Part shown: positions 43,292-55,624 of the stretch, in pieces | How positions within the stretch are numbered: position 1 is the first letter of the stretch | How the letters are laid out: each line of letters opens with the position of its first letter | Assembly: GCA_036250225.1 (NCBI GenBank) | Contig: JAPZLL010000021.1 | Span: forward strand, 248,001-312,000 | Length of the DNA stretch: 64,000 nt | Origin: Cercophora sp. LCS_1 | Taxonomy: Eukaryota; Ascomycota; Sordariomycetes; Sordariales; Lasiosphaeriaceae | Direction: 5' to 3' | Made by a program: the position numbers and the translations under genes | The notes under the pieces: generated by a model | Databases searched by the model: none | Told to the model about the DNA's origin: nothing | The model's input: only the letters and a program-made list of their open reading frames with translations

Positions 43292-46117
43292 GTTGATGGA
43301 CGCGGCGAATCGGCGCACCAGGTGGAGAAATCGGGGTCGGCACTGTAAAGTAGAGCCGGCAGTCAGCGATCGATCTGCACCCGCGCAGATCCTTGCGTCA
43401 CGGTTGGGGTCACGGTTGGGAACGAACGCTGTGCGTTTTCTCGGGTAGCGGCGATGTCAATGGAGGCGGACCGCGATCGTGTCGGGACGATGCCGGTTTC
43501 GAGCTGGACGACGAGAAAAGAAGAAGCTGAGGACGCCCAAGACCGCCGAGAAGCCAGGCCAGGCGAGGTGTGCTCCCGCCATGATTAAATATATCGGGCG
43601 GCTTATTAGTGTCGACGGCAGCTCCATCCACCATACAGGACAAGACCAGATCGACGAGCGGTTCGGAGCCGGAGCAGGATGCTTGTGGGGGATCTTGGCA
43701 ATTGGCACGTCGAGGGCTGCATTGTGGCGCCAGGGCCCTCTTCTGCCTCCTTTTCCCCAGCAGCCAAGCCCTGGAGGATATGCCCGTTGGGCGGGTTTAA
43801 TCGCGTGACGCCATCTGTTCGGTGCTGTTAATCTAATTGTCGACTTGGGGAGACCTTGTTCGCCGCTGGTGCGCCAGCTTGGGGGACGGGGACCCGGGGA
43901 CGGCACATGGAGGCGCCTGAGGTCACCTTCGGGGAGTATAACCGCAGCGGTGCAGAGCTCGACGTCGCACGCGCTCGGAAAGTCGCTAGAAACTCGATCG
44001 CAGATTCGCACATTCGCAGCGCTGGGCGTGGCATTTCGGCGTGCGGGGTGATGCTGTGTGGTCAGCGCCGCCAGAGGTCCCAAGATGAGATGGCAGAGCT
44101 GCCATTTTACCCGCAGATTGAGCCCAGAAGTCAATCGAGGCATTTGAGAGGCGACCCTCCGAGGGTTAAATGGCGACGTTATATTAAAAACCAGCGGCGC
44201 TATAGCCGTCCAAGAGCCGCACTCCCGAACTGGAAACGGGAGACATTCTGGCTCTCGCAGGCCTGCTAGGCACCCGCAGCCAGTAAAAAGGCAGATAAAG
44301 CACAAAAACGTGCAGCCTTTATCTGCATTGCAACGCTGCTATTTCCAGGTCTCCCTCGCGCTTTCCCATCCCTTCCAGCCCTTCCAGAAGCCTGGCCTCT
44401 TGGCACCCACTCGTTCTCCGACGGGCTGATAGGTCACTTGACAGCAGACGACAATATACAGCAAGACGACGCCACGCGGTCTTGATGCCCCCAACTTGTT
44501 GTCCCTCCAGCTCTCCGTCTCTCGATGCGACGGCGTGTGCCATTCCCCTACATGGCCCAATATCTTGCCATTTCCATCTTGGAGACGCTCTCCACCCGAT
44601 TCGCATCGCCAAATCAGCGCCGCTTCATTTGTCAAGGTCCTTCATCCCAGTTTCCAGGACACGGTGCCTTGCGGCGCGCCCGAAATCCCCATCGATAGTC
44701 TTCTAGAAGACCGCTGGTGCAACCGCATCTCGGCCAGCACAACCCAAGGCCTGGCAACACCCCAAATCCATATCCCGGGTTCACACCTTCTTGGCGCCGT
44801 CAATATCGCCAGATGCCGTTTGTGCACCATGTGGCAAGTCGCTCTGACCTTTGCGTCGTCATGGTGTGCCGCCTCCGGAGTTCACGATGCCGATGCTGGT
44901 GTGCGTTCTCGGGCTTGGGGGTTGACGGACACACTCTCATCTCCCCTCCCGCTTCCCCAGTTTCTTGTCCTGTCTTAGCTTCGCCTATCTTGCAATCACC
45001 AGTCCTCGGCGGCCACTTTAGGATACCGGGCGCGGGACGGCAGCACAGGCCCGGGATCCGACGTTCGCTTTAAAGGGGGGGTCACTGCTCTATGGGTGCT
45101 GGCTGCGTCTCGTCCCATCTCCAGCAAAGCATGTCAGCTTCGACTTAACCTGGGTTTTTGGCAACGCCCACATAAGCGACGTCGGGGGCCACAATTTAGA
45201 GTAAATCTATGATGTCGTAGTGGGCGTCTAGAGCCCCAGCTCTGTGATTACGTGCTCTAGATCGCTCCACAGCTAGAGGCCGAGGCTCGACGAGGTGGGC
45301 CACACTTTCCAAGCGCCCCAAACACGGAATCGTCAACTTGTGGAGTTGCGAGAGTACCATTGCGGACTGTTCTTTTCCGCCTCTAGCCGGCTCGGAATGT
45401 TTCTCTCTCGCTTTGCCCGTTAGCGAAAGCCACATTTCAAAGGACCTGGGCAGCTGACAGACAGTTGCTACGCCTCTGTAATATCTACGGCTCATTGCCA
45501 AGATCTTTGTGTCGAAGAGTCGACGTTCGCAAAGCCCGATACTGCGGAACAAGATTGTCTGGCTTGACCGAGACCTCCTGGGCTTCGCGCCCACCCATTG
45601 GCACGATCTCGTTGGCATTCTATTGCTTCCACAATCGTGATCCGCCTATGTTTTGACGAGGGATGAAACGATATGCAATCGAGAATAGACACCGATGGTT
45701 TCCACTCTTCATGCCGTCCAGCTGGCTCCAGATCTCCGCCATTCTCAAACTCAAACAGAGATCAGACCCTCGAACCGCAGCAAGGGGGGTCTGCCACGTC
45801 ATGTCGAATCGATGATGGAGACGATAAACACGGAGCGCCGTGATCAAGGGCTCCAAGTGGTTCGATCACCGTGCTGGGGCTTTTAAGAGGGATCAAAGAC
45901 TCTCACCACAAGTCTCTGCGTACTTCGTCCAACGGAATTTCCGAGTCGGGTATGTCGCCCTGGTTCTCTGCTGTTCGCTTTTCTGCGGGATTGCATTCGT
46001 CGACTTGGTGGGCTTGCATGCTTCATCGCCATCAGAAGGCTGGGGGCGTTTCCCACTTGTCGTTGCGCTTTGCCTGATTGCCAACGACTACAAACACGGT
46101 GGAGAATCGTCAACAAC

Positions 46118-48090
46118 TGATAGGTTCGATTCGAGGTATCTTCCAGGCATGTACTCATCTCGTCACCTACGTACCTCTCTGGTTGACGATACGGTCGGAG
46201 ACTTAGGGGGAGAGCGAACATCAGCGAGGCATGCACGGGATGATGCTACCCTCGGCTTTCCTCGGACACTTAAACTGCTACGAACTGATAGGCTGGTTTA
46301 CGGGAAGCAACAACTGCACATCTGGCCTCAACAGACGCAAATATTGGGGATAGGAAGTTCCTCTTCAGACTCTCTGCATTGCTGGGGCTGATAGGTTCGA
46401 TCCGGGATGGCGGTCGGGGCTGCATCCATCTCCTACTTCGATGTTATGAGAGCTTTAAGCAAGGAGCAAACGTACACCGAGATACGGGATTCTCCTCGGA
46501 ATGTTGCTAATCGTGGCGAACCGATAGGTTGGTTTACGGGGAAAAAGTGACTTGTATCTTCACTGACATCGCCGAAGTTTGCTCCGTGTATTTTGTTCTA
46601 GCTCCCTCCATTGCAGGAAGCAAACTGCACTTTGTCACCCCATCCTTGACCACGGGGCCAACCAGAGGCTACGGGCTGCGGTCTCGAGACCTGGACAGGA
46701 CCCCTCCATTACCAGTAGCGCCTTTGATAGGACTGATCACACCAAACTCGGGGGGGCAGAGGCATCGTGACGGGACCTAGTGAGAGAAGGACAACGTCTC
46801 CTGCAGTTTCGACGACAGCCAACTAGGGAAGGGAGAGACCACCGGCGAGAATTCTGACCTCTGGCGGCCCTTTCACGCACCGGGTAGTTCTTGATAGGCC
46901 CGATGAAGGCATACATAAGCAATGAAACGCAATCGCTGGCCGAAAGAAGCATGTTGCAGATCTCCTGCCGTCAACATCACCATGGTGGCCAACCAGCAGT
47001 GGGAAGCAACCAGTAAAGACTCTGACTCCCTGAAACTTGGCCCCGAGACTCTTGATAGGACCGATGAAGGCAAACACACGAAGAAGGTGGGATCGCGGCT
47101 TGCAAGTCCCCTCAAAAAGCGGGATATTAGCCAACCAGATTGGCGGGAGGGAATTGGCAATGATTCCGACCCCTGAAAGTTTGTGCCCGGAGGGCAAACA
47201 GCATCAGGAGGACCGATGATAGCGAACAGAGGGCGGAGCTAGGATCGTGGCTCGAAAGTTCCCTCATACAGACTTCACACCACCTGCTTTGACAAGACAA
47301 CCAACCAGAGAGATTGAAGAAGCCCGGCGGTGATTCCGACCCCGGAAGTCCTACAGCAAAGTCGGTGACAGGACCGACGGAGGCAAACACTGGAACGCCT
47401 CAACATCGACTTTCAAATGCCTCATGCTAGATATCACCATGCCGCCTCTCGGGAAAACACCAACCAGAAGAAGAGAACAGAACGTGATATTGTTCCGATG
47501 AAGGCAAACACGCCTGGTTTGGGGAATCGTCGATCACTGACCCCACAGACCCGGACTTCATCACACCCACATCACCACTCATGGCTCGACGTACTTACAA
47601 CAATCGGGGAAACGGGAGGCGCCCATGTCCACGACAGCGTTACGGTACGTGCAGCGGGGGCAAACATACGCCCACCATGTGTTGCTAACCCGGGTCTGAG
47701 TACTCAGGGAGCCGAAACCACCAACCGGGATACACCGGCAGTGACCCCGGCCCTTCGACTCGGCAGTCATGGGCAAAAGCAAGCTGGTAGGGTCGATGGA
47801 GACAAACACGCGCGAGAAGCCCCATCGTTGTCACCATCCAAGGAAGTTCCCACACGCGCTACCCGCACCGAAGAGATACCCCGGACCTCGGGACGGCCAC
47901 CATCACAGCAAGCGCCGCTGACAGGGACAGGAACGGGGCGTCCTACAGGCAACAAGAGTCGTTGACCATGAGTCAAACCGCCCACCTACCCAGAAACTCC
48001 CACCGCCAGCCAGAGCACGCTGGCGAATGAAGCATACCTTCGCCTGCAACTTTCCGACGAGAATGCGCCCGATAGCGCCGATAGAAGCAA
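46118..48090. repeat. Diverged tandem array, period about 160 bp
   Basis: A box with core TGATAGG followed by ACCGATGAAGGCAAACAC recurs at 46118, 46286, 46389, 46522, 46725, 46892 and 47053, then in drifted form near 47209, 47371, 47493, 47790 and 48070. Between boxes, a CCAACCAG motif and a GATTCCGACCCC-GAAAG motif recur at matching offsets, as does a GGATCGYGGCTYG motif in the two best units (47041-47400). Spacing is 100-200 bp, mostly 157-170. The left part has an alternative box form (GATAGGYTGGTTTACGGG at 46288 and 46524). Origin and function are unknown. Confidence 0.6.
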
Positions 48091-48427
48091 ACAAGCAAAC
48101 ACACCATCATCGAGCACACGCTCCCCTCTCAACGAAAGCAACGTTGAATCACCACCCCCTGCACCGCTCCCCCTCCTGCAACCAACTCAGACGCCACCAA
48201 TCACACCAAGGATACCAGGGCATGTATGGCGCAAAGCCAACAGGATACAATTGTGTAACCCGGCCGCAAGCCGAGCTCGCAGTTGGGCACTCACTCCAGG
48301 AAAAGCCCCTCGGTGCCCGATCTCCTGACTTCCGGCAACCCGGGAGCCACCCTTCGCCGTCTTCCCAACCGAGAAAGCCGCGAAACAAAGCAAATCTGAC
48401 TTGTCGCCGCGGATCCGAGTTACCCCT

Positions 48428-48522
48428 AAAAAAAAAAAGAGGAAAAAAAAGGAAAAGAAAAAGGAAAAGAAAAAGGAAAAGAAAAAGGAAAAGAAAAAGG
48501 AAAAGAAAAAGGAAAAGAAAAA
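48428..48522 (+). repeat. Purine 12-mer tandem repeat
   Basis: GGAAAAGAAAAA is repeated about six to seven times after an A-rich lead-in, a pure purine/pyrimidine tract. Open frames across it are low-complexity artefacts. Confidence 0.9.
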
Positions 48523-49277
48523 CGGCTCAACCACATACCACAGCGAAACACCTTGTCATCCATGCGAACGAACCCGCTCGTCCGTCGGATGTTTACATTT
48601 CCCCTTATCCATGCCCTCCATATCCCATTCCCCGCCGGTCGGCCATCCGCGCAACAATCATCGCCGGGTCCGCAGCAGCAAGCAAGCCCGTTCCAAAACG
48701 GAATCCGTGGCGTTCCCCCCCCATCCCATCCAATTGGACCGGGGCCGATTGCCTCCCCCCGGAGCAGCACCGCAGAGATCGGAGGTCCGCGATTCGCCAG
48801 CGCCGAACCGGCCGCCCCAAAACCTCCTTCTGGGGCTTCCCTCGCAAACCGACACGGCAAGGACGACCAGCGAAAGAGAAAAAGAAGAAAGAAAGAAAAA
48901 AACGTGGGATCGGGCCGTGTGATGATGGAACCTAGGTACGTACGCACGCAACGTGATTGTTGTTCAACTTGCGACCGCTGCCAACGGCCAGGACGCGTTC
49001 CCGCGAGAACAACGTCCCAAAAAGCACGGGGAATCAGAAAGCGGAAAGAATTCCACCAATCATGTCGACCTTGTCCAACCTCAACACGTGGAAAAAAAAA
49101 AAAACAAACAGGGCCGTGCCGTCCAGGATGGACATGGGGCCCCATTTTCCGGTGGGCGAATGGGGCCGGTTTCCAGCTCCGCATCGGGTAGAGCGGACGG
49201 ACGAGGCGCGCGTTTGCCTCTCGTCCGCTTGCTCTCTTCGGGTGATGGTGTGTAGACTACGCGCAAACATGACGGGG

Positions 49278-49324
49278 AAGGGGGGTTCGTGGAGGGGGGG
49301 GGGCTCGTGGAGGGGGGGGGCTCG
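49278..49324 (+). repeat. G-rich tandem repeat
   Basis: Units of TCGTGGA plus a G run occur in succession, with G runs of 8-10 bases. Could form G-quadruplexes. Confidence 0.8.
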
Positions 49325-49926
49325 TTCAACCCCTGGGGAAGACGGGCCGCTTCTTTTTTGTTCCCGGTGGGTGAGACGGGTTTGGGCGAGATGCAGGTGC
49401 GAAGTGGCTGCGTCGAACCGCCGCTCGCGAAATGCGTTGGTCGTGGAGAGGGCGGGCGGGTGGCGTGTGACGGCGATTGCAGGACCGTCCGTCCTTGTCT
49501 CACAGCAGGTGTAAGTGGTGGTGGGGGTTACACAGAGCTGGCTTCGAGGGCGGCCAGCTGCCTCATTTCGCGCTACTGCACTCGGATCCTCGCAGGCTTC
49601 GGTCAGATGAGGTGACGCGATGTACCGAGGCCGGTAGTTGATGGAAGTCACAGGGAACGATGGGAACAACAAGTGGTGGTGGTGGTGGTAGCAAGGCGCC
49701 ACAAATGTAGTATTAAGAATAGAGAACCGTAATGTCCTGCACGTATGTGGGATATCGTGCAACGGATCAAAAAGACCATGCTTCTGTTGGTCCACTCACT
49801 TCTAGGACCCAAACCCAAAGCCAAATGGTATCTCGGTTTTCCAACGCCCCAAACGCCGGGAAGCCAGCCGCCCAATCACAAAATCTGGTAGTTACACAGT
49901 CGAGGAGAGGAGACACAGACAAGTCT

Positions 49927-51055
49927 TTAGTTCCACACCCCGGTCGAACCGCCCCGGCTCATCAAGAGCATCTCGAGGCCCTCCATCCTTCCTCTCAGCG
50001 CGCTGTTCTCCGTCTCGAGACTCCTGTTTCTCCGCTCGAGCTGCGAAATGTACTCTGTCGCCTTGCTGAGGATGGTTGCCTTGTTGAGCTTTGGGACAAT
50101 CGGTGGCAGCCCCGCGTACTCCTCTTCCACGTAGTCCTCCGCATCTTCGCCTCCAATGCCGTTGTCGCATCGCTGAGCGACGACTCGGAGCGCTGGGACG
50201 GCATCGCGGAGCTGCGTGATCTTGTCGTTGAGGTTTGTGCGGTAGCGCTTCTCGATCATGTTGTGCGCTGTCTTCTTGGGCATCTGGTGCGCGGCCTTGT
50301 CTGCCGACCTGGCGGCAGGGGGTGGCGACGGGGAGGTGCGCTTGTGCGTACCCTCGTCGTCCTCGGATGCCGATGCTGAAGACTTGCGCTTGAGGTTGCG
50401 CGAGGGGTACCGCTTCGAGGCGGCATCTTGCTGGTCGGCCCGGGCATCGACGGGGATCTCGGGCACAGAGGGAAGAGCGGGGACGTTTGCCGTTGTCGGC
50501 TGGGGAGACCGGAAGACGGGCGCGGTGGGGAAGCCCGCCTGGGCACTGGGGAGGATGGTGAGGTCCATCGGGTTGACTGCGGGGCTCATTGGCAGTTTTT
50601 GCATCGGGGTGGAGCCGAGAACGGGGCCGCCAAAGGCCATGGAGCTGAACAAGGCGTCCGAGTTTGGCAACTGGTCCCAAGAAGCCCAGTCTTCGGGAGG
50701 CGGAACCCCGTAGGAGCTACCCGAAAGGGCCGAGGGCGATAGTGGTGATGCGGGCGAGCCGGCCGAGTCGGAGGCAAAGTCGGCGTTGAAGTCGTCCAGG
50801 GGACTGAACAAAGACGCGGGTGAGAAGTCTGCACCGTACGTCTGGCGATAACCGTTAGCTTCTGCTCCGAGCACTTGGACGATTCAAGACATGACAACGG
50901 TAACAGGTGACACTGGCGCAGACATACCTGCCTTGTCTTGGGAAGATATAGAAATGCACTGGGGTAAGTAGTAGAAATGATCAACTAACCGCGTCGGGCG
51001 AGCCAAAGGGAATGGCAAAGGGGTCAAAAGGGACCGAGGGATTAATGGCCTCCAT
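49927..51055 (-). CDS. bHLH-leucine zipper transcription factor, SREBP-like (SAH-2/SrbB type)
   Basis: Two exons, 51055-50990 and 50841-49927, give 326 residues. The first exon encodes MEAINPSVPFDPFAIPFGSPDA; the 148-nt intron has a GTTAGT donor, CTAACG branch and CGCCAG acceptor. The N-terminal half is Ser/Pro-rich activation-like sequence. The bHLH basic region reads AHNMIEKRYRTNLNDKI; Tyr instead of Arg in the basic helix (KRYR) is the SREBP hallmark. The loop is extended and acidic (GGEDAEDYVEEEY), a fungal feature. Helix 2 (KLNKATILSKATEYISQLE) runs into a zipper. No membrane segments are present, so this is the short, soluble class rather than a membrane-tethered SREBP. Targets are unknown. 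Confidence 0.9.
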
Positions 51056-52688
51056 CTCGAATGACGCTGGGTGATTGGCGGTTGCTTGGCGGTGGTGTCG
51101 CGGACAGGTGATGCGAGCTGATGTTTGCTGACAGGGGAGGTCTGCTGTGCGAGGGGCCAAGAAGGTCGATGGCGATACTCGAAAGTGGTGTTGTGTTTGT
51201 GGTGTTAGCTTGTGATGCCGTTTGGTGCGTGGTGGTCCGATGGTCCAAGGCAGGGGAGCTGGGGGCTATTTGACCATGGACGGGCGCCATGCGAAGCGAT
51301 GGCAGCGATGGCATTCTTCAGGGCCGTATTCGCTGCAACACGGCGGATGGCTACGGGACGGGTGCGGATGGGTGCGGATGCGCGGGATTGCATGTGTAAG
51401 GGATGCGTCGAGAATTGGGTACCATGGGGGGCCCGCCGCTCTCTTTGCTACAGGAGGACAGCGCAAACTGACGATTTATTTTCTTCCGTCGTACGAGAAA
51501 GAGCTGGGCGAATTGAAGCCGATCTAGAGCTGCAGGTTGCCAGTGACGTACTTGCAGGACAAGGGCCGACTTGCACCAGGCGTTAGCTCACTTTTCCGTG
51601 GTACCTCCGGCTGGCCCCCCTGATTGGCACGGAGGGGGCCGGCGGGGCAGCTGGCTGCGTCTGGCCCACCATGGGCCCCACACCAGAGTGCGTTTGCTGA
51701 TCTCGCTCAGAGTGCGACATCGAGAATGCAGATGTGAAGAATTGGCATGACAATGAACGCTTTCCCGGCCCGCTTCCTTCTTCCCTCGGCATGGGATTTT
51801 GAAAGCCCGGAGAACACACAAAGCCCGTGATGCCTCCATTCCCAAGTCGGGTCGCAGCAGGGGCCAGTCCATCAAGGGCGTTGCTGCTCGGGTGTCGTCA
51901 AGTTGGGCACAACCGCTCCCAATGTCTCACAACCGCAACGGCGGTCCCCAAAGTCGACCGTTCTGGCGCCGCACCACATGGGCAAATGACTCCAAGATGG
52001 CTGAGGCATCGCAGGCACTCTGATGCAGGGAATGAGACAGCACAAGAAACGGGGAAATTTTCTTGTCGGATTGAAGCACCGGGACAACGTTGATGAAGAA
52101 AAACTGTCGACAAGTTGTCCTGTGTGGTGAAAATGGGCTGATGGTGAGGCATACCCGGCTGGGTCCAGACCATTGGACCCACAATCGTGCGACCGGACGT
52201 GCCCGCCAAACGGCTGTTAGTAAATTGTTAGTCATGAGGTCTTTCTGCACCCAATCCTGGTGCGAGGACACCCATTTGGCATCACGGGAAATTATCGTCT
52301 GCAAAACTTGGCTGCTCACGCTCCTCTTTTATTACCCAAGCCCTTCCCAAACTGTCGCCGGCGCCGGCACGTTCCCGACACTCACCGGGCGACGCTCCGT
52401 GGCTAGCGTCGGGGCGGAGAAGTCGGCCTTACGATTTCGCGACTTCGAATCCCGATCTCGATGACTGCGGGTGTCAAAGACTGGGCGGCCTCAGGACGGC
52501 AGTAAGGTCCTCGACAGAAAGGTACCCGCCAAGAGCATCAGGACCAATGATCCAGGGACTCCAGAACACGACCTTGGGAGATGGGGATTGCACGCACTGG
52601 AAGTCAAATAGACCGACTGGGGCTGGGATCAGTGGGCCGGTATCCTGACACCAACTCAAACCGCCATGGACCCTCCCTTCCAGCGTCA
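51056..52688. other. Intergenic, 1.6 kb
   Basis: Promoter side of the bHLH gene and 3' side of the coiled-coil gene. Small open frames occur on both strands, none with domain-like composition. Confidence 0.45.
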
Positions 52689-53765
52689 TTATGATGTTTT
52701 TCTCCTTGGTCCACGGGGATTTCTTTCTTGCAACCTTGGGACCAAGGACCCCGACATCACTTGCTCTATTTTCACTGCACCTGCACGACCCATCGCATCT
52801 AGCTCATTAGCCCCCGCGCTTCGAATCACCATCCCGCACTCTAGCTGCTCGCCGTCTCCTCTGAGTCGGGAATCGTTGTGCTGGGGCGCCGCACGCGCGG
52901 CCAATAGCCGTTCGGGTGCTGCGCGGCTCGGTGTTTCGGTGAAAGGAATTGTCGGGCTGCCGTCGAACGGAACCCTATGAGGCGGTGCCGGGCCACGGGG
53001 AGGAGCGCGGCTCGGCGTTTCGGTAAACGGGACTGTTGGCGAGCCATCGGATGGGGCCTGGAGCTTGCGTCAGTGCGGTTGCGGCTCTCCGGACGAGCTG
53101 GTTTCCGGTCGGTCTCGCTTTTCTACAGCAGGAGGACCTTGGTCGGCAAACTGCTGCGCCCTAGTACGAAATCTAGTAAAGTTCTCTTCGTCCAGGCCGA
53201 GTATTTCTTCCAACGGCTCGACAGCACGCTCGGGGTCCACCTTGGCCTCCTCTTCATCAGACCGGCTTGCGCTGGCCTCGTGCCAGATGTCGTAAAATTT
53301 GCTGAGGTAGGCAAGCATTTTGCGGTCGGACTCCTTTTGGGGCTTGCGCAAAACGTATAGTTGGTCAACGTATCCTGGAAAGTAGGCTGGATCGGGGTCT
53401 TGGGCACCGACGCCTGGGACAAAGATGGGAATCGGGCGGATCCGGGCAATGGGGTTCTTGAGCTTGCCATTGCGGGCGCGAACCTCGATCTGCCTCATTG
53501 TAACCTGCATTTCCCCCCCATTGTAGTCTTGATCGCCCCAACGTCGGCCTCGAGTCTTCTGAACTCGACCTTTGTTTCGGCCCGGAGAGTTTCGACCTCT
53601 GCCTTGACGAAGGCCTTCGTGGCCACCTCCGAGGTCGCTTTCGTCGATGTCGCTTTTTGACAAGGTGTGCAGGATGGTGACAATGGTGCAATGGGTGTTG
53701 GCTGCTGACAAAGGCCATCGTCTCTTCCCCCTCTTCCCCCCTTCCCCCTCCCTTCCCGATGTCAT
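52689..53765 (-). CDS. Coiled-coil plus globular domain protein, N-terminus in dispute
   Basis: The C-terminal exon is 53057-52689, joined to the upstream exon (ending 53127) by a 69-nt intron with a GTAGAA donor, ACTGAC branch and CTCCAG acceptor. The exon is recognisable because a motif DGSPT(V/I)PFTETPSRA occurs twice with mostly synonymous or conservative change. Upstream, the globular part reads MRQIEVRARNGKLKNPIARI, PAYFPGYVDQLYVLRKPQ, MLAYLSKFYDIW, a pattern seen in fungal proteins of unknown function. An ATG at 53765 opens the same frame, but its first 80 codons are Gly/Arg-rich. An overlapping frame (about 53700-53535) encodes a convincing coiled coil (SEVATKAFVKAEVETLRAET). A 41-nt intron at 53544-53504 or an indel in the run of seven C at 53513-53519 could join them. 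Confidence 0.5.
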
Positions 53766-55043
53766 CGAGCCCGTCCGTCATGGTTGAGGGCCTCAAGATC
53801 AACTCATTTGGCCAACCGGGTCTCGGCACAATTGGCGGATAGGCGAACTTCCCTGACCAATATCGCGGCGAAGCGTCCCAACCTGAAGGCCAAAACCCTC
53901 CAATGGCAGGAACAAACCCCAACCCCACGAGTGCTGCACCCATGCGTCCCCCCTGCTAGTGCATGGCGCAGCTAGAAGAAATCGGAAGCGGTGCTGTTGC
54001 AGGGAAAAAGAAAGAGAGCTTTCGCTGGGTGTGGGAAGAGGGAACAGCATGATGCGTTTGCGTGATGTATCGGCGGCTGATGATGAAAGCTGCTAGATAA
54101 CAAAAGACGGGGATATGTACGGACGGCATTCGGCGAGTCAGGAGCACTGTTGACATCGGCCTGAGCACCAGTAATTAGTCAAGCTACCATTCAAACGTCA
54201 GCCACCTCAATAGTTAAACTACCCCGGAGAGCAACCACCTACCAAACATAGTACGAATGAATTTTCGGATCTTCTATCGCCTCCCGGGTAGTCGCCAAAA
54301 ACACCTGAATGCATAGTTGAGCGTCAGGAAAATCCGACAGAGGGTGCATGGAGGAGGAGGTGGTACAGGGAGCACGGAACGGGGTGGAAATCCCGTGTCC
54401 CCGGTTCTGATTCCTACGGCCGGGGACCAGGCATGGGTCAAGGCAAGGGATTTCCCCCCGATGGTTTAGATCCGTCAGCCTGCGTGGGTGAGTTTCGGAC
54501 GAGAACGGAACGGTGACGTGGGACGGCGTGAACGCACCTTCCAAGCTGGAGCGGGATTTCGTTTCCCCGTGTGCAACTCTGCCGTTGGGGAAACCAGGAG
54601 GGAAGGGAAATGGACGAAAAAAAAAAAAAAAAAAATCCACCGGAACTTAGCTGTCTCCCCCGGCAATATGGGAGTGGGAGCAAAATATGGGGGATGACCG
54701 CATAGACATACCGTCAAGCCCAAGCCAGAACAAAATCCCGTCGTCCTGGTCCAACTCAGCCAGAAGACGGGCTGCAGTAGAAGATGGCCACTGTTTGAAT
54801 CCAGGGATACGAATCACCAGTTGTCAGGGAGACCATTCGTGTATATAGGGAGCCTTTCAGGCACCAGATAGCTTTCTTTCTTCGGACAATTCTACGAGTT
54901 GTTGATGGCCGCTCTCCATCACCTCAATTCTTCGCCTTGCACACGATTTCCAGCCTTGATTCCGGCCGTGCAACGCCAACGATGAAGCAGGAAGGAAGAG
55001 AAAATATGAGATGCAGAGAAACACCAGCAGGCTGCCACGCTTC
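53766..55043. other. Intergenic, 1.3 kb
   Basis: No supported gene. An A-tract lies at 54618-54636. Confidence 0.45.
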
Positions 55044-55524
55044 TGTCACGACCCGGGTCATGACCTCAAGGAGGAAGCACGGGCCAACTACGGAACACCA
55101 ATCATTGGGCCCGGGGTGCAACAACCTACACAAAGCCCCAATCAGCCAACCAGGTTGGACCCGAGGACCCGGGGCGGAGGACCACACAAATCGGACCCGG
55201 AGACCCGGGGCGAGAAGACCGGGTCCCCCGGACCAGGAAGCGGTACAGGTATATAATGACAATAGTTGTACCCACAACTGTGTGAGGAATCTTGGATCCT
55301 CACGCTAGCAATGCATTGTTCTTGAGCACCAACTCGGTGAGACGTATTGTCTGGGACCTCTGTGTCTACGATCCGCTTGACATCGTATCCCCCTTCGAGA
55401 GTTGTACTAGCCTTCGTTCAGTCACCTTGCACCCACCCTACTTAGAGCATTGGACCCTATCCGCTCTTGCGATCTATCTATCTTTACCAAGGTCACCACG
55501 GTGAACCTGGAGCAGGCCGTAACA
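55044..55524 (+). mobile_element. Probable LTR fragment of a retrotransposon
   Basis: The stretch begins TGTCACGACCCGGG and ends GTAACA, with TG...CA ends, a TATATAA element at 55250-55256 and a CCCGG-rich U3-like half. Immediately after the end comes AAGTGGCTAGCA, weakly similar to the initiator-Met tRNA primer site used by Copia elements. No target duplication was found and no internal region is present, so this could be a 5' LTR remnant. Confidence is limited. Confidence 0.35.
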
Positions 55525-55624
55525 AGTGGCTAGCAATACGCAAAAGGAGCAGTGCTATCTCGTAGCCCTTGGTCCATTCTTTCCCCTTAAGCTATTTGTT
55601 CAAGACTGTTATCTGCCTCGAGAA

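Larger units (their letters stand above)
43292..49926. other. Gene-poor region, 6.6 kb
   Basis: No supported gene. A minus-strand frame at 43457-44305 begins close to the AA8 promoter and is probably leader or chance; a TATATTTAATC element near 43587-43597 could serve AA8. From about 46.1 to 48.1 kb lies the repeat array, followed by the purine repeat and G-rich repeats listed separately. Confidence 0.5.

Noticed and set aside
43457..44305. Minus-strand open frame of 282 codons upstream of the AA8 gene
   Set aside because: No protein-like composition except a short hydrophobic stretch near its end; it lies in the probable promoter and leader of the AA8 gene.
46118..46400. Possible tRNA genes, from GGTTCGATYC strings
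   Set aside because: The strings belong to the repeat-array box; no cloverleaf can be drawn.
46800..48090. Series of short minus-strand ORFs with (M/V)FAxIGPI starts as real small genes
   Set aside because: Frames break between units and lengths are inconsistent; they are better explained as one diverged tandem repeat.
48027..49184. Long open frames on both strands around the purine repeat
   Set aside because: They exist because the 12-bp repeat has no stop codons; encoded poly(Lys/Arg) and poly(Phe/Ser) are low-complexity artefacts.
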